A stretch of DNA of 64,000 nt from Aquirufa nivalisilvae (lineage in GTDB: Bacteria; Bacteroidota; Bacteroidia; Cytophagales; Spirosomataceae), in contig NZ_SEWX01000008.1 of NCBI RefSeq assembly GCF_004307455.1, positions 372,001-436,000 of the forward strand. The letters run 5' to 3'. Numbering within the stretch: the first letter of the stretch is position 1; every line of letters starts with the position of its first letter. The position numbers were made by a program, and so were the translations under genes. Under the pieces are notes generated by a model. It did not search any database, was not told the origin of the DNA, and saw only the letters and a list, made by a program, of their open reading frames with translations. Below are positions 53,515 through 62,073 of the stretch, piece by piece.

Positions 53515-54459
53515 CTATTGGCTAATTTGATACTGTCTAATCGTGATAGGGCGGGTCAGAGGAATTAATCCAGCCTTCAATACTATCAACTGTCCCATAT
53601 CGCCACACACATAATTAACGAATCCAGTGCCTAATCCCATGTGTGATTCTTTTAAAATTATCTTAACATCCCTACGTAATGGATATTTTTTCAACGCCAA
53701 ATTATAACCGAATGGTTGATAAAAATCGCCAGCAGTGCTACTACTTTTCTCACTGACAGACATGACATGAACAGAACGAATAAAACCTAAAGATGTTGGA
53801 TTATCTCCATCACTAATCCAATTGGAGCCGATGATTCCGAGGGCATTGGGATGAGATTTTACATATTCAATTACAGCCTTATTAGAACCTGCAGCGAATA
53901 TGGGAAGAGGTTTATTGGTATCGAGTCCAAATTTATCGACCAAAAACTTAATATTGCTGGAATTAGCTTTATCAACAACTAAGGCTACCTCACCACGAGC
54001 GCCCTTTGCCCCTAAAGATTCCCAGGTTATTTTCTCTCCGGTTAACAATGATTTTAAAGCAGGAAGCGATATTAATGTATCCACATTTTGAGGATGTACC
54101 AAAAGAGCTAGACCATCTGCCGCGAAATTATAACTGCGGTAGGTTACTTTTTCTCGTGTAAAAATTTCTTTTTCTTTTTCTGTCAAATCTCTCGTAACTA
54201 CAACAGCACGAACTTTCTCATTCAACAAATCTGCGACAGCTTCATTTTCTGCATGGAAATCAAAATTGATTTTAGCAAAGTGGTAATTATTTTCAAAGGC
54301 GGTTTTTTCAGCTATTAACAAAGGCTGAAAAGATTCATCAACAGCTACTGAGATTTCTCCTTGCGCTGGACCATCAGAAAATTTACTTTCCTTGGATTTA
54401 TTACAAGAAAATATACTGGCTATAACTAACAAGCTAAGCCCTAGTGATTTAATCTTCAT
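53515..54459 (-). CDS. PstS-like substrate-binding lipoprotein
   Basis: A 314-aa protein; the ATG at 54459 gives a proper lipoprotein signal (LSLLVIASIFSCNKSK). The mature part has a type 2 periplasmic binding protein fold as in PstS: EISVAVDESFQPLLIAEKTA, VRAVVVTRDLTEKEKE, VALVVDKANSSNIKFLVDKF, and NALGIIGSNWISDG. Classical phosphate-binding residues are not clear. No ABC permease or ATPase is near. It overlaps the small membrane protein gene by 11 bases and lies in the TonB/ExbBD operon, which points to a job other than ABC transport. Confidence 0.82.
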   Translation of the reverse strand: MKIKSLGLSLLVIASIFSCNKSKESKFSDGPAQGEISVAVDESFQPLLIAEKTAFENNYHFAKINFDFHAENEAVADLLNEKVRAVVVTRDLTEKEKEIFTREKVTYRSYNFAADGLALLVHPQNVDTLISLPALKSLLTGEKITWESLGAKGARGEVALVVDKANSSNIKFLVDKFGLDTNKPLPIFAAGSNKAVIEYVKSHPNALGIIGSNWISDGDNPTSLGFIRSVHVMSVSEKSSSTAGDFYQPFGYNLALKKYPLRRDVKIILKESHMGLGTGFVNYVCGDMGQLIVLKAGLIPLTRPITIRQYQISQ

Positions 54460-54691
54460 AATTGCCATAATCTGGATCTTTTGTTTCACTAACATATAAA
54501 AAAGCACGCCAAATACGAAATATGCCATACAACATAAACAATATTCCCAACCAAAAAGTGGTGGGCATGTCCAGTAAAACCCCTAATTGGAATTCTGACC
54601 AGAATCCAATGTAATAGCCTAAAAAGAAATAAGCTAAAGCGGCGAAAAAGCGAAAAAAAACATTAATCCAAACTGCTGCTGGGCGTGCCAT
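54449..54691 (-). CDS. Small membrane protein in the TonB/ExbBD operon
   Basis: An 80-aa protein started at the ATG at 54691; a TTG at 54718 would add nine residues. Two transmembrane helices (WINVFFRFFAALAYFFLGYY and TTFWLGILFMLYGIFRIWRA) are joined by a short polar loop, with an acidic tail. Rich in Phe and Trp. Its 3' end overlaps the PstS-like gene. I know no function for it; position suggests an accessory part of the energy-transducing complex. Confidence 0.72.
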   Translation of the reverse strand: MARPAAVWINVFFRFFAALAYFFLGYYIGFWSEFQLGVLLDMPTTFWLGILFMLYGIFRIWRAFLYVSETKDPDYGNYED

Positions 54692-54772
54692 AGTCAAAAC
54701 AGAAAAATTGTTAAACAATCAGACCTGCCAAATAAGAAATTTAGCAGGTCTGAAAAATGAATGGGAAATCGA

Positions 54773-55594
54773 TTATTCGGAAAGTACGAAAGTAATCGGC
54801 TGAGTGAATCGAGAACGTACCGCACGACCTGACTGCTTTCCAGGAGTCCATCTAGGTACCAACTTAATTACACGTTCAGCTTCTTCATCGCAACCGAATC
54901 CTACAGATTTCAAAATTTTAACATCTTGTATAGAACCGTCTGTATTAACAACAAACTGAACATATACTTTACCACCTACGTTTGCACGTTGAGCAGCTGA
55001 TGGGTATTTTAAATTTTTCTGCAAGAAACGTCCGAAAGCTGCAGGTCCACCAGGGAATTCTGCTTGTTGCTCTACCGCTGTGAAGATTTCCTCTTCAGCA
55101 GGTTTTGGTGGCTCAACTGGCTCTTCTTTTCCTTTAGCATCTGGATCCACTGGAGGTTCGTAATTCTCCGTTTCACCTTTAACTGTTTCACTAGCTGTAT
55201 TACCACGTACCTCTTCTGGCGGTGGTTCAGGCTTAGTCACCTCTTCATCATGTTTGATTTCAGGAGGTAAGAATTTAGTTGTCGTCACCTTAGGAATTTC
55301 TTTCGGTGGTGGCGGCGGTGGTGGCGGTGGCAACTCTACCTTCTTCTGTGGAGGAGGAGTGTCCAATTTCATTACTTCGGCTGTCACCTCTGTTTTCTCA
55401 GTATTAGAGGCAGTTAACTGTTTCCAGAACGCTGCCAATAACAATGCACCAACAAAAAGTGCTGAGCCTAGTAATACAGACCGCTTGATGACCTTAGGAT
55501 ACGTTGTCCTTAAAAGAAAAGCACCATACTCTCGGTTCTTATCTTTAAAGATAATGTCATCTAATGTAGCATCTTGGCTTATTACTTGTGACAT
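54773..55594 (-). CDS. TonB-like energy transducer
   Basis: A 273-aa protein. A cytosolic N-terminus of about 36 residues (TLDDIIFKDKNREYGAF, common in Bacteroidota TonB) is followed by one transmembrane helix (about 40-60), a Pro-rich rigid region (a run of nine prolines near 95, then KPEPPPEEV...), and a C-terminal TonB domain (about 185-273) with QAEFPGGPAAFGRFLQKNLK, YPSAAQRANVGGKVYVQFVV and SVGFGCDEEAERVI. It would couple ExbBD to outer membrane receptors such as the one at 1-3.3 kb. Confidence 0.93.
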   Translation of the reverse strand: MSQVISQDATLDDIIFKDKNREYGAFLLRTTYPKVIKRSVLLGSALFVGALLLAAFWKQLTASNTEKTEVTAEVMKLDTPPPQKKVELPPPPPPPPPKEIPKVTTTKFLPPEIKHDEEVTKPEPPPEEVRGNTASETVKGETENYEPPVDPDAKGKEEPVEPPKPAEEEIFTAVEQQAEFPGGPAAFGRFLQKNLKYPSAAQRANVGGKVYVQFVVNTDGSIQDVKILKSVGFGCDEEAERVIKLVPRWTPGKQSGRAVRSRFTQPITFVLSE

Positions 55595-55638
55595 AGTTTA
55601 TGTTATTTAAAAATTAATTTAAAAGGCTTTTGACCAAA

Positions 55639-56154
55639 TTACTTTCCTGAACGTTTGATTAAGGCTTCAGTATCTGGATCAATTTCTAATAAGGCATAAC
55701 GCTTGTTATTAGTAATTGCACATTCATCCAACATATCTACCATATTACGGTATTTTGCTTTTTTTGTTGGCTTAATTACCAGAGTAAAGTTGCTACCAAC
55801 TTTAGCCTTTAAATCCGCGATTACTTTGCGAATTCCCGTGTCAGAATAATCGGTCACCTCTAACTTGGTGCCTGCTTCAGTTGGGATACCTTGGTAATAA
55901 TACACCTTATTCTCATCTGGACACACAGTAAGTGTTTCAGACAATTTTACGGGTGATGTTTCCTTAGTATCCGTTTTATCAGGCATGTTTAATTGCATGG
56001 TAACGGGCTTTGCTAACGTAGTCGTTAACATAAAGAAAGTGATAAGAAGAAAGCCTAAGTCCACCATTGGTGTCATGTCAATTTTGGTTGACATTTTTTT
56101 ACTTCGCTTCTTCCCGCCTTTCTTACCCCCACCGGAGCTATCTATTTCTGCCAT
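55639..56154 (-). CDS. ExbD-like biopolymer transport protein (second copy)
   Basis: A 171-aa protein with a basic Gly/Lys N-terminus, one transmembrane helix (MVDLGFLLITFFMLTTTL) with the proton-carrying D32, and a periplasmic domain ending ...EIDPDTEALIKRSGK. The family motif IDMTPMVDLGFLLITFF is plain. It differs from the first ExbD, so the two are likely to have separate roles or form a mixed dimer in the motor. It is 24 bases from its upstream neighbour. Confidence 0.92.
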   Translation of the reverse strand: MAEIDSSGGGKKGGKKRSKKMSTKIDMTPMVDLGFLLITFFMLTTTLAKPVTMQLNMPDKTDTKETSPVKLSETLTVCPDENKVYYYQGIPTEAGTKLEVTDYSDTGIRKVIADLKAKVGSNFTLVIKPTKKAKYRNMVDMLDECAITNNKRYALLEIDPDTEALIKRSGK

Positions 56155-56178
56155 TTCTTTTTCGAATTAGAATGTAAA

Positions 56179-56784
56179 TTATTTTGGTTTATTCTCAGGA
56201 GCAGTAATCAACTGGAAGATATTAATGTTCTGAGCTTGTAATGTACCGATAATATCAGCAAATACTTTATAGCTAGAATTTTGATCTCCTTTGATCGCAA
56301 CCTTCAACTCAGGATTTGATAATTTCGCGTATCCAACCCAGTAAGACAGCTCATTATTTGCTGAATCAATAGGTATACCCTTAATAAATCCTTTATCCTT
56401 AGCTTCAGAAGGTTTCATATTCAACACCTGACGCATCGCACCAGCTGGGTATCCGACGATTTCTGAACTCATGTAGTTCTTCTTCATTTCGCCTGTCAAA
56501 GCAACTCCATAGCGATTAGCCATGCGCTCTAACATAAATTCCCTAGCCATTTGATCATCAGTTGCCAAATAAACCCCTCCCTCATTGGAAACACTGATGG
56601 TTAACATACCATCTTTCGTATTCAGAGCTTTCTCTGAAATAGATGATGGTGGTGTAATCGTAACTGCCTCTTCTGGACGGAACTTCGCGGTTAACATGAA
56701 GAACGTAAGCAGAAGAAAAGCCACGTCACACATCGCTGTCATATCGAGTGAAACACTTTGTCGTTTGGCTTTAACTTTTGGCAT
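56179..56784 (-). CDS. ExbD-like biopolymer transport protein (first copy)
   Basis: A 201-aa protein. Motif VSLDMTAMCDVAFLLLTFFM contains the conserved D20 in the single transmembrane helix. The periplasmic domain is about 30 residues longer than in typical ExbD, with an extra central stretch (about 85-140; MANRYGVALTGEMKKNYMSS...). It ends KVFADIIGTLQAQNINIFQL. It is the second gene of the operon, 73 bases after the ExbB-like gene. Confidence 0.92.
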   Translation of the reverse strand: MPKVKAKRQSVSLDMTAMCDVAFLLLTFFMLTAKFRPEEAVTITPPSSISEKALNTKDGMLTISVSNEGGVYLATDDQMAREFMLERMANRYGVALTGEMKKNYMSSEIVGYPAGAMRQVLNMKPSEAKDKGFIKGIPIDSANNELSYWVGYAKLSNPELKVAIKGDQNSSYKVFADIIGTLQAQNINIFQLITAPENKPK

Positions 56785-56857
56785 AACAATTTTTATTTTG
56801 AACGGTGAAAAAAATGATAAATCGGAACAAAAAATTCACTCCGAATTGGTTCAAATA

Positions 56858-57694
56858 TTAATTGTGATGCGTAGCATAGTTTTGGTTAACGCTCAAACCG
56901 ATCTCATCAATGCTATAAGTTAACTCATCAATTTTAGATGTGAAAACGTTGTAAGCGATGATACAGATAGCTGAAGTACCAATACCTAATGCTGTATTTA
57001 CAAGAGCCTCAGAGATACCATTTGCCAAAGCAGATGCATCTGTAGATCCTCCTGAGTTACCTAATGCAGAGAACGCCTTGATCATACCAACTACCGTTCC
57101 TAATAGACCCAATAAAGTTGATACAGACGCTAAAGTTGCAATGATAGTTAAGTTTTTCTCCAACATTGGTAATTCCAATGAAGTAGCTTCTTCCACTTCT
57201 TTGCTTAATGCAGCTAATTTTTGTTCTTTATCTAAAGAACCATCAGAAATCAATTGCTTATACTTTTTAACAGCAGAAAGAGTTACATTTCCTACTGAAC
57301 CTTTTTGCTTTTCGCAAGCCTTCAAAGCGCCTTCAACATCATCTTTGTCTAAAGCAGCTTGGATACCACGAACGAATGCATTAACATCACCAGTTCCTTT
57401 TGCTTTACCAATTGTAACTAAACGCTCAATTGAGAATGTTAAAGCTGTCAAGAAACAAGTCATTAACACGGGCACAATCACACCACCTTTGTACACGATA
57501 CCAAAGTAATCGCCTGGAATTGGGTGTCCTTCATTGGTTCCACCTTCGAAGTGAGAGCCATCACCCATAATGAATTGGAAAATCAATAATGCAATGACAA
57601 ATAGGATGACAAGAATTAAACCTGCAGGAATTCCGCCAGATTTTTTTTGGGGTGCAGCTGGCTTAGCAGCTGGCTTTGGTTGTTGTGTACTCAT
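56858..57694 (-). CDS. ExbB/TolQ-family motor protein
   Basis: A 278-aa MotA/TolQ/ExbB protein. A Pro/Ala/Lys N-terminus precedes a first helix (AGLILVILFVIALLIFQFI); the core has three further helices. The signature LGLLGTVVGMIKAFSALGNS and ISEALVNTALGIGTSAICII are the conserved pore helices. It forms the stator with the two ExbD copies and uses proton flow to drive TonB. It is the first gene of the operon; a -7 element lies about 110 bases upstream. Confidence 0.94.
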   Translation of the reverse strand: MSTQQPKPAAKPAAPQKKSGGIPAGLILVILFVIALLIFQFIMGDGSHFEGGTNEGHPIPGDYFGIVYKGGVIVPVLMTCFLTALTFSIERLVTIGKAKGTGDVNAFVRGIQAALDKDDVEGALKACEKQKGSVGNVTLSAVKKYKQLISDGSLDKEQKLAALSKEVEEATSLELPMLEKNLTIIATLASVSTLLGLLGTVVGMIKAFSALGNSGGSTDASALANGISEALVNTALGIGTSAICIIAYNVFTSKIDELTYSIDEIGLSVNQNYATHHN

Positions 57695-58048
57695 TAGTTT
57701 GGTAATTTGGGGTTAAAGAATTATTTAAAAATAAAACTCGCGAAAATACAACGTAGCAGTTTTCATAGATTTCTAAGCGTCCGCTGTTTTTTTCAGTAAA
57801 GGCAAAAGTAATGCAATTCTTAATTAATTTTTACACGGGTTTATCTAAAAAGTTCTCATTTTTTTCATATCACTTAGGGGCCTATTGTACTATCCTGATA
57901 TTTTAAACTAAATATGTCGCTTTATTGGGTACTTTTTCGAGAATTAAAAAATTAAAAAAAAATGAAAAAAAATTAATTTAAACCGTTAAATCGGCAAAAG
58001 TCCCCTGTAAAAATTCTAACTTTAAACACCAAAACAACCTTTTATCAC
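57695..58048. other. Divergent intergenic region upstream of exbB
   Basis: A/T-rich. On the minus strand TACTTTTG (57810-57803) is a perfect TAnnTTTG for the ExbB-like gene; no clear -33. On the plus strand TAACTTTA (58017-58024, one mismatch) may serve the DUF721 gene. I see no ORF, repeat or RNA gene. Confidence 0.45.
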
Positions 58049-58378
58049 ATGGATTCTCCCTTTTATCCAAAACGCATCAAACCCTCCACTCGCAAAGAAT
58101 CTAGCCATTCTTTAAAGGAGGTGATTGAGTCCATGCTCAAGATTTATCAAATACAAGGGAAATACGAAGAAACATTTGTGAGTGCTCATTGGGAAGAAAT
58201 CATGGGAAAACCCATTGCCGCTCGAACCCAAAAAGTGTATGTCCACCAACAAAAACTATTTGTACAAATCAATTCTGCTCCCCTCAAAAAAGAGCTCATG
58301 ATGGCCAAACAAAAGATGATTGACCTCATCAATAAACATGCTAAATCTGATTTAATTAAGGATGTTGTATTCCTTTAG
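58049..58378 (+). CDS. DUF721 protein, DciA-like
   Basis: A 109-aa protein of the DUF721 family: helical N-terminus (HSLKEVIESMLKIYQIQGKY), the WEEIMGKPIAARTQKVYV core with the invariant Trp and Gly, and a beta-alpha ending LFVQINSAPLKKELMMAKQK. The DciA branch loads the replicative helicase DnaB in bacteria lacking DnaC/DnaI. Bacteroidota members are often next to recF; here it is not. Its end overlaps the convergent GT87-like gene by 23 bases. Confidence 0.82.
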   Translation: MDSPFYPKRIKPSTRKESSHSLKEVIESMLKIYQIQGKYEETFVSAHWEEIMGKPIAARTQKVYVHQQKLFVQINSAPLKKELMMAKQKMIDLINKHAKSDLIKDVVFL

Positions 58379-59525
58379 GTTCTTGCTTGATTAAATCCCA
58401 AGCAATTGATAGCCAAACTAGCAATAAGGGTAAAATCATCAATCCCAATGGATTAATCCATTCATTTCTAAGCCATTTAGGAAATAAATCGGTTGGAGAA
58501 AAACTAGAAATCAATAAAGTAATCACTAACAATGCCCACCGGGCTCTCGTTTTCTCCCCTAATACAAACCAAATCCCTACACCAGGAAAGGCCATGATCA
58601 AGGTTGGTGACTCCGTTCCCGTACTTGCCAACATCAAATAAATGCTTACAAAAGCCAACATGCGAAGCTGAAACGACAAATCTTTCCATTTACCTTTTTG
58701 GAAAAAGACATACACATTCAATAACATAGATGGTATTAAAAACCATAAATTAGATAAAGTGCCATCGCCAGTCAATCGACGAAACATTCCCATCACGCAT
58801 ACATCTGTACGTAAGTTTTGAATATCTACATTTAATTCGTTTTTGTGCGACAATACCTCTCTCCATCCCAAATAAGTCGATATTCCATAATCCCAACCTC
58901 CTAATAGCATTGGAATAATTAAAATAAGCACCATCCAAAAAATCAAATAGCCCGCTAAGCGCAGTGGTTTTTTAGAAAAAAAGAAAAAGGCTAGTCCAAC
59001 AATTCCATAAAGTTTAATGAAAATACCCAATACAATCCAAAGTGCCGCCCAAGCATCTTGCCCCCGATGAATGCAGATATAGCTCCATAATATCAAGGCA
59101 ATACATAATGGATGAAATTGAGTGTTCAATAGTGCCGTCATGGTCGAATTCAACATAATCCATGAAATGGCAACTCGCTTCGTTTGATCCAATGGCAAAT
59201 TCCAAACCGCTAAAAAAAGGACCAAGGCATTTACCACATTCCAAACAGTCACACTGATGCCTGTTGGCAACCAAGCAAATGGGGCCATCAAAATAGCAAA
59301 AATGGGCCCGTACAAGTATAAATCGAAATATTCCTTTGGGTATTCAAAGTACAAAGGCATTCTATGTAAGAAGTGACCGTAACTCGACTTGAATATGACA
59401 AAATTATTGATGTGCGAATTAAGCTCCCCTAGGTTATATTGTTTAATCCCTGTAAAAAGACCCGCCAACAACCAAAGGCCCAATAAAAACTCATAGCGAG
59501 CATAAAATGCAGGTTTATTTTCCAT
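58356..59525 (-). CDS. GT87/DUF2029-like membrane glycosyltransferase
   Basis: A 389-aa polytopic membrane protein with about ten helices. Layout fits the DUF2029/GT87 mannosyl- or arabinosyl-transferase type (C-fold): a first loop with an acidic residue-rich part (YGHFLHRMPLYFEYPKEYFD) and LYLYGPIFAILMAPFAWLPT. Such enzymes use lipid-linked sugars. It is the last gene of an operon with a polysaccharide deacetylase-like and a GT2 gene (overlap of 11 bases with the former). Confidence 0.75.
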   Translation of the reverse strand: MENKPAFYARYEFLLGLWLLAGLFTGIKQYNLGELNSHINNFVIFKSSYGHFLHRMPLYFEYPKEYFDLYLYGPIFAILMAPFAWLPTGISVTVWNVVNALVLFLAVWNLPLDQTKRVAISWIMLNSTMTALLNTQFHPLCIALILWSYICIHRGQDAWAALWIVLGIFIKLYGIVGLAFFFFSKKPLRLAGYLIFWMVLILIIPMLLGGWDYGISTYLGWREVLSHKNELNVDIQNLRTDVCVMGMFRRLTGDGTLSNLWFLIPSMLLNVYVFFQKGKWKDLSFQLRMLAFVSIYLMLASTGTESPTLIMAFPGVGIWFVLGEKTRARWALLVITLLISSFSPTDLFPKWLRNEWINPLGLMILPLLLVWLSIAWDLIKQEPKGIQHP

Positions 59526-60309
59526 TTTCTAATTGCTTGACAAAATTTTCCATCGTCATAAACTCCCCCATTCCCTCTTCTTGAAAATACCTAATCAAGG
59601 ATTTTAATTTTGATACTAACTCTCCTTTTGAGCCGCGACTCACATGTGCTGGCAATGGATATTTCGATAAATCTGCAAATTCCCATGGGTGAAAGTACAA
59701 ATTAAGAAAGCCATGCTTTTTTAAGGTGTCTTTACAAAATTGCTTAAAAATGACCAGTGGGAAGTTTTTGAAAGCCAACCAAAACAAAGGTATTCTGAAA
59801 TTTGGGGTAACTGATGCAGGTATATTCCAAAGTCCTTTTTCAAAAAAAGGCAGCTTTGATGCTTTCAAATGATTATATCGACCCGGAATCCAAGTTGGAT
59901 TCAATGAAGAATGATACGTGTAGCCTGCTTGCAAGATATCCGCCTCCTCGACATGCTGCATTCTTGCCATTCTAAAACCCACTACTTTTCTGCCACTGAG
60001 TTCTTCCAATAATAATCGGGAAGACAACAAATCTGTTTTGGGGTCAAACTTACTATGGTAAAATCCATGAGATGCCAATTCATGCTTTGAATCAAGATCT
60101 TTTATCCATGCAACGTTATGTTGGGCATAAACTCCAGTACAGAATATGGTACAAGGAACTTGCGCTTCCGAAATAACCTTCATGAATTGCTCCAAGCCCT
60201 TTCTTGATTGATCTAACTGCTCTTCCAAATCTATGTTATATCCATATTCCAAAGGGATATCACATTCTTCAACATCAATTGTCAAAATAATGGCTGGAGC
60301 TGATTTCAT
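59515..60309 (-). CDS. Polysaccharide deacetylase-family protein
   Basis: A 264-aa protein with NodB-type catalytic layout: the Asp-Glu pair in ILTIDVEECDIPLEYG, the His pair in ELASHGFYHSKF, Arg in GRKVVGFRMARM, and a C-terminal LYFHPWEFADLSKYPLP. No signal peptide, so it acts in the cytosol, probably on a lipid-linked sugar. It lies between GT2 and GT87-like genes with overlaps at both ends, showing tight coupling. It may deacetylate an undecaprenyl-linked N-acetylated sugar; inference only. Confidence 0.85.
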   Translation of the reverse strand: MKSAPAIILTIDVEECDIPLEYGYNIDLEEQLDQSRKGLEQFMKVISEAQVPCTIFCTGVYAQHNVAWIKDLDSKHELASHGFYHSKFDPKTDLLSSRLLLEELSGRKVVGFRMARMQHVEEADILQAGYTYHSSLNPTWIPGRYNHLKASKLPFFEKGLWNIPASVTPNFRIPLFWLAFKNFPLVIFKQFCKDTLKKHGFLNLYFHPWEFADLSKYPLPAHVSRGSKGELVSKLKSLIRYFQEEGMGEFMTMENFVKQLENGK

Positions 60310-61049
60310 TTTGAAAAGAATCCTCGGATTAAAATAGAAGCAAAATTGAATAATTCTGTCAAAATAGTTCTAGGCTTCATGGTTGAAAAATGTATCCCCT
60401 CTCGTACCTGAACATAAATCCATTCCATCTGAATATCCTTTTGTTTGGAAACTAATACCAAAAACTCCATATCAAAAAGAAATGCAGAGATTGTCGTTTT
60501 CAAAAAAAGCGCTTTGCCTTTGGCATTAAATCCTTTCAACCCTGATTGGGTATCCTTTACTTTTAAACCGGGGAAAAATAAATAATTCATCAATTTGAGC
60601 GAAAGAGAAAAGATCTTCCGTCGAAATGGTAATTGATCGTAATATTGTTCATCTCGAACTCCCACCACTACATCCGCATTTCCCACGGCCAATCTTTGGT
60701 ACATTTCCCATGCATTTTCCATCTTGTAAGGATAATCTGCATCCGTGTAAATAACCAAATCACCTTGGCTCTGGCGGATTGCATGTCTCAATGCTCCCCC
60801 CTTTCCTAAATTTTGACTTAATGGAATAAAAGTAAAATGTGGAATTGATTGCTGTAATTGATCAATATCCTCCGAATGAACCCCATGTTTGCTCCCATCA
60901 TCCACAACATACACATGAACTACTACATCCGTTGGTATCCGAGACATGAATAAGGTATAATGGCGAATCAAATCCTCCGCCCAACCCGGATGTGGGTTGT
61001 AACATGGATGAACCAAGTCTAGACTTTTATTTGTCTTTGGAGTAGTCAA
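60306..61049 (-). CDS. GT2-family glycosyltransferase (dolichol-phosphate mannosyltransferase-like)
   Basis: A 247-aa GT-A enzyme. The start is a TTG at 61049; no ATG precedes the first strand (LDLVHPCYNP). Motifs: VYVVDDGSKHG (donor binding), LGKGGALRHAIRQSQGDLVI, the DxD-like YTDADYPYKM, and DTQSGLKGFNAKGKALF with the QSG(L/F)(K/R)G signature of DPM/ArnC-type synthases. A hydrophobic C-terminus may hold it to the membrane. It probably makes a polyprenyl-phosphate sugar that the other two enzymes of the operon process or use. Confidence 0.87.
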   Translation of the reverse strand: MTTPKTNKSLDLVHPCYNPHPGWAEDLIRHYTLFMSRIPTDVVVHVYVVDDGSKHGVHSEDIDQLQQSIPHFTFIPLSQNLGKGGALRHAIRQSQGDLVIYTDADYPYKMENAWEMYQRLAVGNADVVVGVRDEQYYDQLPFRRKIFSLSLKLMNYLFFPGLKVKDTQSGLKGFNAKGKALFLKTTISAFLFDMEFLVLVSKQKDIQMEWIYVQVREGIHFSTMKPRTILTELFNFASILIRGFFSK

Positions 61050-61136
61050 ACAGGGATAATTTTTTGCAATAATACGAAAATTAAGCCTTGGGTTAAAGGG
61101 AAAAATAATTCATATTTGTCTACCATTCTATTAAAC

Positions 61137-62033
61137 ATGAAAACTCCTCCTCTATTACGTCCGGGTGACGAAGTGATTTTGCTATCTCCAGCATCCCATC
61201 CAAAGAGTGATCAATGGAGGCAAGGCGTGGAAGTATTGGAATCCTGGGGTTTGAAGGTTCGTCTTGCTCCACATGCCTTATCGCATTATTTTGGTTTTGG
61301 AGGAAGTGATGAAGAACGGCTAAGTGATTTTCAATTGGCCTTGGATGATCCTGCAATCAAAGCCATATTCCCCATTCGAGGTGGGTATGGATCCAGTCGA
61401 ATTTTGGATCAATTAAACTTTGAAACATTCATCAAACAGCCAAAATGGATTATTGGATTTTCTGACATTACGGCCATTTTAAATCATGTGGCGAACTTAG
61501 GAATTGCTAGTATACATGGGCCAATGCCACATAATTTCTGCCAGGTAGGTGGCGATGAAGCATTGGAAATGCTAAGAAACTTGCTTTTTGAAGGTAAAAC
61601 CCACATTGAGATTGAAGCTGACTCAGATAATCGATTAGGTAAAGCCGAATCAATCTTGGTAGGAGGAAATTTGTCGCTGATTGTGCATCTGATTGGGAGT
61701 AAGAGTCTACCAGATTTTAGGGGTAAGATTTTACTATTGGAAGATGTGGGTGAAAACTTATACCATATTGATCGAATGGTTTTACAACTAAAAAGAGCAG
61801 GAATACTGGACCAATTAGCAGGTTTAATTGTGGGTGGATTTAGTGACTGTAAAGAAGCAGGCCTTAGTGTGGGTAAAAATGTGAATCAAATTATGCTAGA
61901 ACATACATTTGGAAGTCAATATCCAATTGCCTTTGAATTTCCATCAGGACATATTGCACAAAATTTCCCCTTGGTTTTTGGTAAAAATATCAAGCTATTG
62001 GTAAATGCTGACAAAGTCCAACTAACTGATTAA
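61137..62033 (+). CDS. LD-carboxypeptidase (peptidase S66)
   Basis: A 298-aa serine peptidase, started at the ATG at 61137 (KTPPLLRPGDEVILLSPASH). S66 features: FPIRGGYGSSRILDQLNFET with the catalytic Ser in the nucleophile turn, IASIHGPMPHNF, and the Glu/His dyad region (LLLEDVGENLYHIDRMVLQL; FPSGHIAQNFPLVFG). The family removes the terminal D-Ala from tetrapeptides in peptidoglycan recycling. No signal peptide, as expected for LdcA. Divergent from the glycan operon. Confidence 0.92.
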   Translation: MKTPPLLRPGDEVILLSPASHPKSDQWRQGVEVLESWGLKVRLAPHALSHYFGFGGSDEERLSDFQLALDDPAIKAIFPIRGGYGSSRILDQLNFETFIKQPKWIIGFSDITAILNHVANLGIASIHGPMPHNFCQVGGDEALEMLRNLLFEGKTHIEIEADSDNRLGKAESILVGGNLSLIVHLIGSKSLPDFRGKILLLEDVGENLYHIDRMVLQLKRAGILDQLAGLIVGGFSDCKEAGLSVGKNVNQIMLEHTFGSQYPIAFEFPSGHIAQNFPLVFGKNIKLLVNADKVQLTD

Positions 62034-62073
62034 GTCCTATTGCCATTCCTGCTAATTTGCCTAACAAAAAACA

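Noticed and set aside
55254-55610. Glycine-run frame antisense to tonB
   Set aside because: The glycine run is the reverse of the TonB proline codons; a composition effect, not a glycine-rich protein.
56958-57509. 183-aa plus-strand frame opposite the ExbB-like gene
   Set aside because: Shadow of the conserved ExbB frame; no independent domain, no start signals.
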